41,465 bases of DNA from Candidatus Neomarinimicrobiota bacterium (GTDB lineage Bacteria; Fidelibacterota; UBA8477; JABMPR01): assembly GCA_016784545.1 (NCBI GenBank), contig JADHUM010000035.1, forward strand, positions 1-41,465, read 5' to 3'. Positions 36,401 through 41,465 of the stretch are shown one piece after another (the first letter of the stretch is position 1; each line of letters begins with the position of its first letter). The translations under genes were made by a program, and so were the position numbers. The notes beneath the pieces are model-generated. The model was not told the DNA's origin. It worked only from the letters and a program-made list of their open reading frames with translations, and made no database searches.

Positions 36401-37834
36401 GGGGACATCATCCTCATCCAGATCGCCATCATGATTTGCATCCCAGAAAACAGCGAATTCACCATACATGTGATCACCAAGTACTATCTCAAAATATGGG
36501 TTTGATCCGATCATCAGCGTATCTGCATATAGATCATTCACGGTCATATCATATTCAGAAGGTTCAATCATACCACCGTCAAATACATTACTGCCATCGG
36601 TTTGGATCATATAATCAAACGCAAACCAACTGCCCCATGCACTAACTTCAGTTACTTCCATAATGATGTACATATTGGTAGTACGGGTATAGATCACCCA
36701 GAGATTTCCAACTGCCAGGGGTTGGCCGTTGTTGCCACCTTGCCAATCCCAGGAAATGGTTGTCCATGCGGTAAGTGGATCATCCACGGCAGGAACGACC
36801 GATACGGTATCAAGTGATCCGTTTACTGAATAGTAGTGCAGTAAACTTGGGTTTGAGAAACCGGGATAGGAAATACCATCTATCCAGGCTGCTTCACTTC
36901 CGAAATTGGTTCCTTCATTACTGGAGATCATCACATCCATATCCAGAGTATCACTTCCCAACATTCCCGTGAAATAGTTGAAATAGAGCGAATCTGCTAC
37001 ACGGCTCATCGCACCATATCCAGACATTATCGTATTGTTGTTATTCTCAAAGAGGGGGGAGCCATCAGTCTGAATCATATAGTCGAAGGAGAAAGCAGGG
37101 TTTGACCAGTCTGCGATGGCCTCTGTAACCTCGAGAACTACATACATATGAGAAGTGCGGGCATAGACGACCCAGAGATTGCCTACTGCCAGAGGTAAAC
37201 CACTATTTCCACCACCACCCTCCCAGGACCAGGAGATGTCAGTCCAAGCTCTTGCAGGATCATCAATGGCATCAACAGCACCAACCTCAGCAAGGGTTCC
37301 CATTTCAGCCAGCCAGTAGAGCATACTGGGATCAGCATAATTGACATACTCATTACCAAAATTCAGCATTTCATTGCCAGTTATGCGCACATCCATGCCA
37401 GTGGAATCACCACCGTTCATACCTGTGAGAAAATTGAAAAACATGGAGTCAGGCTGACTGCTCATTCGTCCGCTGCCATACATAACTTCGCGTAATGCAC
37501 TTGAAGAGCTTCTCTGCAATTGTGGGACGGTTCTATCAGTTCGCTTCAGATTTAAGCGTGAGTCCGTATCCAGATCAGGCAGCTTTTGATTCTTTGCCTT
37601 GGTCAGAGCATTACTCAGACGCAGCATGCGCTCCTGCTCAGGCGTGGCCTGCGTGGCCACACTGTTGGCTTTTAGATTTTTAAGAACAGTGCCCTGGTTC
37701 TGCAGCTGTCTTAATTGTTTGATTGTTTCAATGTTGGTTGCTGTTTCATCTGCCAGCATAAACATTGGCATGGCCATTATCATGATAGACACAATAACTA
37801 GCCAGGAAATTCCTCTTGGGTTGATGGTACGCAT
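33440..37834 (-). CDS. Giant T9SS cargo with tandem domains and carboxypeptidase-regulatory repeats
   Basis: This 1464-residue exported protein starts at 37834 or the adjacent ATG at 37837; GGAGG lies 4-7 bases upstream. The longer frame to 37945 has no support. A signal ends MPMFMLADE. Then come a helical, Gln/Lys-rich segment (30-100) and two similar domains (about 131-260 and 281-415). These share NFLTGM/NYFTGM, LPLAVGNLWVVY/QPLAVGNLWVIY and FDYMIQTDGS. At least seven carboxypeptidase-regulatory-like modules follow (546-1150; for example IEGFVYDELGNPIEDVEV, VDGYVYDDMSNPIQGAEVVI). A fibronectin domain (1278-1363) and a T9SS sorting domain (LSQNFPNPFNPTTSIEF to KKMVLMK) complete it. It is probably an adhesin-like or structural surface protein; there is no catalytic motif. 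Confidence 0.85.
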   Translation of the reverse strand: MRTINPRGISWLVIVSIMIMAMPMFMLADETATNIETIKQLRQLQNQGTVLKNLKANSVATQATPEQERMLRLSNALTKAKNQKLPDLDTDSRLNLKRTDRTVPQLQRSSSSALREVMYGSGRMSSQPDSMFFNFLTGMNGGDSTGMDVRITGNEMLNFGNEYVNYADPSMLYWLAEMGTLAEVGAVDAIDDPARAWTDISWSWEGGGGNSGLPLAVGNLWVVYARTSHMYVVLEVTEAIADWSNPAFSFDYMIQTDGSPLFENNNNTIMSGYGAMSRVADSLYFNYFTGMLGSDTLDMDVMISSNEGTNFGSEAAWIDGISYPGFSNPSLLHYYSVNGSLDTVSVVPAVDDPLTAWTTISWDWQGGNNGQPLAVGNLWVIYTRTTNMYIIMEVTEVSAWGSWFAFDYMIQTDGSNVFDGGMIEPSEYDMTVNDLYADTLMIGSNPYFEIVLGDHMYGEFAVFWDANHDGDLDEDDVPMEFYPFMDNDMHDEDPTPGIFGFTYSDEMADGLNYLADDLVFAAFSDMDVAVASVHFYTEPSPFSISGSIYETNGGGAPLEGIVVWAVYESEENDEQPAIVVLTNGAGQYHLDLPDTGFVVIGSEDHFGMTDGLMPDPSNHFVNVQGAEFGYNFYYIAPTSGIEGFVYDELGNPIEDVEVKVDGDDGPGAFGYTNSTGYYYIGVMPGNYDVSIELESLPAPYVIPHSEYIYVEDFDVATVNFTLHSANNFIVGTVTLDGAYFEGASVAAMNELGFTYTMSTSNGYFELPVHGGPETFYDLMVWLPDMSDIIQVSDNHNVPAGAEGVGIVLETVTGGMFGYFIDTDTNQPIMDSHEIGMMMRDVDTGREFYGGPDYNGYYEIHVPPGLYEVMAGGHEWMGPEPDSVFIGVDLIPYDFFLTHMSFDASLEGYVFDEDGMPIPYAQVQIGNEGWGAGTMADEFGFYHFDLPVGYYYVSAWAEGYYMYFDEFPVGPGYNSYNFFLEQFEVEGAIAGLVYDGDTGAPIPDADVYAYSWEDEESYWAYTDEAGEFWFDLPNGTYDVVADRWDYPPRWFDGITVQNDTSYLAFGLMLPDGGVDGYVYDDMSNPIQGAEVVIVSTMDSTAGFWGYTDHNGFFSIPAMNGDYHVFAGAPGFEVNNYGMVTIMDDWAHLQIVLEPRQFAVAPQINFIVDQPYDQGRWVRMQFWPGGTEWGPFSGYSVWRLSNTPMGPILDFVDYLPNHDMEAYNLVLPTLVDSSAMVTDPLDFMSAFLVTGHWDMYGYIDGEPQAGYSVDNIHPGVPTPLVLLYSDDTHVDLQWEPSMDDDFQYFEVHRATNADFTDASVIDMTTSPGTSDTDITVGQTYYYQVVAVDANGNVSDGSNVVTTYIVSVDDTEILPTAYGLSQNFPNPFNPTTSIEFALPEASEVSLEIYNLLGQKVRTLVNGYVPAGYINTSWDGLNQNGKEVSSGTYIYRLQTAEQTFSKKMVLMK

Positions 37835-37944
37835 CATACGTCCTCCATGTTTGTTAGTGACAAGCGAAAATAGTGCTTTGATGGGGAAAATCTGTGACAT
37901 GGCACACAAGCAGTAGTTGGCAAATTTCCCCCTTTGACATAGCA

Positions 37945-37973
37945 CAAATATAATAAAAATGAAAGCCCCGCAA
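37945..37973 (-). promoter_or_regulatory. Possible Bacteroidetes-type promoter of the giant cargo gene
   Basis: On the minus strand TTG (37971-37973) precedes TATATTTG (37945-37952) by 18 bases. This fits the TTG / TAnnTTTG pattern known for Bacteroidetes primary sigma factors. The start of the gene is about 110 bases downstream. Use of this consensus in the present organism is assumed. Confidence 0.35.
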
Positions 37974-38089
37974 CAGAAATAAGACCCATATTTGTCACAA
38001 TTAAGAAATGCTTAAATGTAGTAGTCCCTTTTTTAGCATTGGGTATTAATACATTTGGGGAGGGCGTCTTTATAGCGCTCCAGCCACAA

Positions 38090-39283
38090 CTAAGGTGTAA
38101 AAATGTAGCTGGTTACACCTTTTTCAATGAGGATTTGCCGGTGCAATTCTGCCGGGGGATGATCCTTGAGATATACATCAAAAAATTTGGTTGCATTCAC
38201 CCGCAATAAATCGTTAAGCCAGACTGGATCCTGAATTTTGGTGTATCCAATAAAAAGAGAGAATGGCGTGAAGAGGGGCATGTCAGTAAAATCAGTGTGC
38301 AATATCCCTGGAACCAGCATTTTATAGGTTGGTCCACTGCTGTGTGACAACATCTCATCCATACGCGCATAGTTTCCAGGGTCAGACCACTGCTTCTGTC
38401 CAAGATGGAAGATGGGTCTGTTGAGTCCAGCGACTATCACGGAATCAGGAATTGGAGTATACCACCCATCCAGGACCATGGCGGCCTCGACACGGGAATC
38501 CCTAGCCATAGTTGTGACACCCGCAGCTGCACCCAGTGAGTGACCCATCAGCCCGATTCGATCTATATCCAACGGGAGTGTTCCTAAAAATGAATCTGAG
38601 CTATGGGATTTAATTACATCTATAATGAAGCGCAGATCTTTAACCAGGATATTGATTTGGGAAAGATCAATGGTATTCAAAAAATCCTCATTTAAGGATC
38701 GTCTTTTCCCAGCCCGATATTCTGCCGTTTCCCCATCATCAAAAATAGTAATGTTTGCTCCATAACTGTGGTCAGCGGCAAAGACCACATATCCATAGCT
38801 CACCAACTCCTCAATGATGGAGGTGTTTTGAAATCGCATGCCACTCAATCCATGAGAAAAAATGATTACGGGAAATTTCAGGTCCAGTTCAAGGTTCGCA
38901 GAGCTGGGGCTGGAATGGGTCTTGACCTCGCCAAAATGATGGATAAGCGAGAGCGGCAGGTGCAATTGTTTGGCAATGGCTGGCAGTCTCAAACCAGGAT
39001 CATCAATATAGGGGAGAGCAGACAAACCTTCCTGTTTTTCAATGGGAAACCAGGTTTGGACCACCAACCGACGGTAATCATCCGCTGTGGTGAAAGTTTC
39101 ATCCCGGGAGCTATCGGTCCAGGTCGAACTGTGGGTGGCTACTGAATAAGGACCTGTAGGTGCAGGAAGATCAGCGAAGGGAGCTATCACAGGAAAAATT
39201 ACGGAGCAATTACCCAGGCTCATTACCAGGAGCAGGAGCAAAATAGAAAGCCAGGATAGCTTGGTCAGACAGGTATTTCTCAT
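38090..39283 (-). CDS. PAF-acetylhydrolase-like alpha/beta-hydrolase lipoprotein
   Basis: This is a 397-residue lipoprotein. I use the ATG at 39283, which gives the signal MRNTCLTKLSWLSILLLLLV followed by lipobox LGNC with C26. A TTG 11 codons earlier, with AGGAG upstream, is possible. The fold is an alpha/beta hydrolase: nucleophile S249 in LMGHSLGAAAG, D272 in VLDGWY, H329 in GILHTDF. FSHGLSGMRFQN supplies the oxyanion loop. The arrangement matches platelet-activating-factor acetylhydrolase-type esterases, which hydrolyse short acyl groups of oxidised phospholipids. The true substrate is open. It stands alone between the giant cargo gene and the divergent plus-strand gene. No clear terminator follows. 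Confidence 0.8.
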   Translation of the reverse strand: MRNTCLTKLSWLSILLLLLVMSLGNCSVIFPVIAPFADLPAPTGPYSVATHSSTWTDSSRDETFTTADDYRRLVVQTWFPIEKQEGLSALPYIDDPGLRLPAIAKQLHLPLSLIHHFGEVKTHSSPSSANLELDLKFPVIIFSHGLSGMRFQNTSIIEELVSYGYVVFAADHSYGANITIFDDGETAEYRAGKRRSLNEDFLNTIDLSQINILVKDLRFIIDVIKSHSSDSFLGTLPLDIDRIGLMGHSLGAAAGVTTMARDSRVEAAMVLDGWYTPIPDSVIVAGLNRPIFHLGQKQWSDPGNYARMDEMLSHSSGPTYKMLVPGILHTDFTDMPLFTPFSLFIGYTKIQDPVWLNDLLRVNATKFFDVYLKDHPPAELHRQILIEKGVTSYIFTP

Positions 39284-39358
39284 GGACACAAAGTACTCCC
39301 AGCTCCAACCCTGCAAAATATTTTATATCTCCTAATCTCTGATTTTGGTCATCAATCC

Positions 39359-39428
39359 GTCACCCTGAGCTCGTCGAAGGGTGCTGACCCATGTGAAAAG
39401 TCATACTTCGACAGGCTCAGCATGACGA
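39359..39428. repeat. Dispersed inverted repeat, CTTCGACAGGCTCAG family, copy 2
   Basis: GTCACCCTGAGCTCGTCGAAGGGT at the left (first 20 bases GTCACCCTGAGCTCGTCGAA) pairs with ACTTCGACAGGCTCAGCATGAC at the right, with an unpaired centre of about 25 bases. It lies between two divergent genes, ahead of the cca-type gene. Confidence 0.75.
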
Positions 39429-39451
39429 GATCTGGACTTACCCCTAAGCCC

Positions 39452-39508
39452 ACCAACTCATCATTCATCATTTATAATTCACCATTCTTAACTCTCAACT
39501 CAATTCCC
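39452..39508. repeat. Low-complexity ACTCATCATTCATC / TTATAATTC tract
   Basis: ACTCATCATTCATCATTTAT and AATTCACCATTCTTAACTCT form a simple tract built of ATTCA/ACTCA words. The same words recur at 41225-41328. When translated they give the false N-terminal extension (SSFIIYNSPFLTLNS) of the following gene. Confidence 0.6.
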
Positions 39509-39544
39509 TTCACCACCGCCGATTTCAGTTTATCTTCATCCCGT

Positions 39545-40945
39545 ATGATTAGTCGAATTCCAAAGAATATCCGTTCCGTTCTGGAGCAAGCCGGCCGCCT
39601 GGCCCAAACCTTGAATCTGGAATGCTATACGGTGGGTGGCTTTGTTCGTGACCTCATCCTTGATGTCCCTAGCAAAGATGTGGATATCATGGTTATCGGC
39701 GATGGGCTGGCGTTTGCCAGGGAGCTGGGTAAAGAGCTGGGTGCACCTGATATCGTGGAATATGGTGATTTCGGTACAGCCCTCATCCCTTATGGTGAAT
39801 TTCTCATCGAGGTCGCCTCTGCTCGATCTGAAACTTATGAAGCTGATTCCCGCAAGCCTAAAGTGGTCTATACCGACCTTAAAGGCGATCTAAGCCGCCG
39901 GGATTTCACGGTCAATGCCATGGCTATTAATCTGCTACCTGATCACTTCGGAGAATTGGTGGATGAGTACGGTGGCATTCAGGATATCCAGGATAAAATA
40001 TTAAGGACCCCCCTGGAACCGGTAAAGACGTTTGATGATGATCCCCTGCGCATGATGCGGGCCGCCAGATTTTCTGCTCAATTGGAATTCAAACTGGTTC
40101 CCGAAGCCATGCAAGCCATGCAAACCAGGGTTGACCGGATCGGGATTGTCTCTCAGGAACGCGTGACAGATGAAATCATCAAGACCCTGAAAGCCCGGGT
40201 ACCCTCCATTGGTTTTTATGTCATGCAGGAAGCTGGACTTTTACCCCTCGTCTTCCCTGAAATTGCCATACTTGGCGGGGTTGAGGACCGGGATGGTCAA
40301 CGTCACAAGGATGTGTTTCACCACACCCTGAAGGTGGTGGATAATACTGCGGAACGCAGCGATAAAATGCAACTGCGTTTTGCTGCTCTGGTCCATGATA
40401 TCGGTAAGCCCGCCACTAAAAAATTTATTGAAGGTACAGGTTGGAGCTACCACGGTCATGAAGAACTGGGACGTAAAATGCTCAACGAAATTGGCAAGCG
40501 CATGCGACTCTCGAGGAAACTCACCGCCTATTTAAAGCGAATGACACGTCTCCATCTCCGTCCCATTGCTCTGGCCCAGGAAGAAGTCAGTGACTCTGGT
40601 ATCAGAAGACTTATTGTTGAGGCTGGTGAAAATCTGGAAGACCTGATGATTTTGGTCCGCGCCGATGTTACGTCAAAAGATTCCAGACGTGTAAAGCGCT
40701 ACTATGGTAACTTTGATCGTGTCATGGACCGCATTCAGGAAGTGGTGGATAAAGATGCCATGCGCGCCTTTCAGTCACCTTTGCGTGGTGATGAAATTAT
40801 TGAACTGCTGGGTGTTCCACCCGGACCTGTAGTTGGCCGCGTCAAAAAAGCCATAGAGGAAGCTATTCTGGATGGTGAGATTCCCAACGAGTACGAAGCT
40901 GCCCGGGAATACTTCTTCAAAATCAAGGATGACTTCGTCGATTAA
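39545..40945 (+). CDS. cca: CCA-adding-type tRNA nucleotidyltransferase with HD domain
   Basis: This is a 466-residue cytoplasmic protein of the class II nucleotidyltransferase (poly(A) polymerase/CCA-adding) family. I start it at the ATG at 39545 because the 41 codons before it come from repeats; no clear ribosome site is seen at either start. Near the N-terminus are CYTVGGFVRDLIL (GG motif and R-D), KDVDIMV (catalytic Asp pair) and LSRRDFTVNAMAINL. The middle has DDDPLRMMRAARF, which helps choose nucleotides. An HD phosphohydrolase domain follows with RHKDVFHHTLKV, ALVHDIGKP and YHGHEELG. It could add CCA to tRNA 3' ends or be a related poly(A)/A-adding enzyme; the HD part may remove 2',3'-cyclic phosphate. 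It is alone on the plus strand. Confidence 0.85.
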   Translation: MISRIPKNIRSVLEQAGRLAQTLNLECYTVGGFVRDLILDVPSKDVDIMVIGDGLAFARELGKELGAPDIVEYGDFGTALIPYGEFLIEVASARSETYEADSRKPKVVYTDLKGDLSRRDFTVNAMAINLLPDHFGELVDEYGGIQDIQDKILRTPLEPVKTFDDDPLRMMRAARFSAQLEFKLVPEAMQAMQTRVDRIGIVSQERVTDEIIKTLKARVPSIGFYVMQEAGLLPLVFPEIAILGGVEDRDGQRHKDVFHHTLKVVDNTAERSDKMQLRFAALVHDIGKPATKKFIEGTGWSYHGHEELGRKMLNEIGKRMRLSRKLTAYLKRMTRLHLRPIALAQEEVSDSGIRRLIVEAGENLEDLMILVRADVTSKDSRRVKRYYGNFDRVMDRIQEVVDKDAMRAFQSPLRGDEIIELLGVPPGPVVGRVKKAIEEAILDGEIPNEYEAAREYFFKIKDDFVD

Positions 40946-40964
40946 GCCTCCCGCCCCTCCCCAT

Positions 40965-41058
40965 TGTCATTGCGAGGGAAGTATGACCGAAGCAATCTCG
41001 GAGTTCTTGGTCAAATATGGTATGGAGATCGCCGCGTCCTATCGGACTCGCGAAGACT
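40965..41058. repeat. Dispersed inverted repeat, TGTCATTGCGAG family, copy 5
   Basis: TGTCATTGCGAGGGAAGTAT is followed by GAAGCAATCTCGGAG, GGAGATCGCCGCGTC and ACTCGCGAAGAC, the same element order as copies 1 and 3. It begins 20 bases after the cca stop and may act as its transcript end. Confidence 0.75.
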
Positions 41059-41084
41059 TGTCAGGCAGAACTTTGGACCTTCAA

Positions 41085-41328
41085 CCCCAACTCCTACTTC
41101 CTACCTTCTACTTTCTACCTCCATTCAAAATTCACAACTCACAATTCCAAGCCATCAAATCACCTCTGCGCCCTTTGCGCTCTCTGCGGTTACCACTTTT
41201 CATCCCCAGTCCACCGACCTGACCTCCCAACTCATCCTTCACAATTCCTACTGCCTACTTCCTACTTTCTACCACCTACCTCCCAACTCATCATTCACAA
41301 GTTATAATTCATAACTCATAACTCATTT
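41085..41328. repeat. Low-complexity tract of CTTCCTACTTTCTACC and ATTCA/ACTCA words with a GCGGTTA repeat
   Basis: Three kinds of words alternate: CTACTTCCTACCTTCTACTT-like pyrimidine runs (41087-41122 and 41250-41277), ATTCACAACTCACAATTC-like runs (41128-41150 and 41225-41328), and one CTCTGCGCCCTTTGCGCTCT-CTGCGGTTA element (41161-41193) related to the one at 22885. Plus-strand open frames across it are low in complexity and overlap in three frames, so none is a gene. Confidence 0.6.
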
Positions 41329-41465
41329 GAAGTTCCCCCGAAACCTGGGCTAAAAAGCTTCTAAAGTATTGGTGAGTAATGACTTGGCGGATTCTGCAAG
41401 TGGCGGAGGCTGTTTTTATAAAAAACGGGGGTACTTCGTATTGCCATAAAAAGGATAGCGCCCTA
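41329..41465. other. Right edge, nothing recognised
   Basis: No gene, hairpin terminator or repeat family stands out. The sequence includes TGGCGGATTCTGCAAGTGGC and a CTTTTTATA-like AT patch. It may be the upstream region of a gene beyond the edge. Confidence 0.3.

Noticed and set aside
37838-37945. 37-residue extension of the giant cargo gene
   Set aside because: It lies in the presumed leader and promoter; GGAGG directly precedes the ATG pair at 37834/37837.
41017-41314. Three overlapping plus-strand frames of about 100 residues at the right edge
   Set aside because: They overlap in different frames over simple repeats and have low-complexity composition.
1-41465. CRISPR array, tRNA or rRNA genes
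   Set aside because: No regularly spaced direct repeats, no tRNA T-arm (GGTTCGAATCC-like) sequences and no rRNA-like segments were seen by eye on either strand.

Overview
The window looks like chromosomal DNA from an uncultured bacterium of the Fibrobacteres-Chlorobi-Bacteroidetes (FCB) superphylum. A Marinimicrobia- or Calditrichota-like genome fits best, but this is judged from gene content only, with no database search. The clues are a full-length SprA, the outer-membrane translocon of the type IX secretion system (T9SS), several large secreted proteins with 'PNPFNPTT...SSGLYFYR' type C-terminal sorting domains, PorV/PorQ-like barrels, a TonB-dependent receptor, and many short dispersed palindromic repeats between genes. 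No rRNA, tRNA, CRISPR array, transposase or phage gene was seen. Almost all genes are on the minus strand; the plus strand carries only a small secreted protein at the left end and a cca-type gene at the right end.

Layout, left to right. (1) 1-1080: a possible degraded frame at the edge, a small fibronectin-like secreted protein with a good terminator, and a repeat-rich gap. (2) 8899-1081 (minus): six tightly coupled genes for an Ig-domain lipoprotein, a TonB-dependent receptor, a PorV/PorQ-like barrel, an NHL-propeller lipoprotein, a NosL-like protein and a TauE/SafE (UreH-like) membrane protein. The last two are copper- or heavy-metal-type proteins, so I read this as a candidate outer-membrane-to-cytoplasm metal (copper?) handling operon. 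(3) 14262-9157: two large secreted T9SS cargo proteins, one with an N-terminal c-type haem domain. (4) 18173-14532: a class III aminotransferase, a kinase-fold protein coupled to it, and a secernin-type Ntn hydrolase, possibly an undescribed small metabolic module. (5) 33025-18324: a long co-directional run of rdgB, sprA, a glutaminyl-cyclase-like M28 enzyme, an AAA/STAND-like ATPase, prmA, a lipoprotein, a propeller T9SS cargo and two PorV/PorQ-like barrels. (6) 37834-33440: a 1464-residue T9SS cargo with tandem domains. (7) 39283-38090: a PAF-acetylhydrolase-like lipoprotein. (8) 39545-40945 (plus): a tRNA nucleotidyltransferase/HD protein, followed by a repeat-packed edge.

How it fits together: the window is dominated by cell-envelope export. 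SprA would translocate the CTD-bearing proteins and PorV-like barrels may act as shuttles. The M28 cyclase would convert N-terminal Gln to pyroglutamate. Seven of eleven predicted signal-peptidase I substrates here expose Gln at +1, including the cyclase itself and SprA. Several gaps carry families of short inverted repeats, and these have extended the longest open frames of at least four real genes beyond their true starts. I have corrected those starts.
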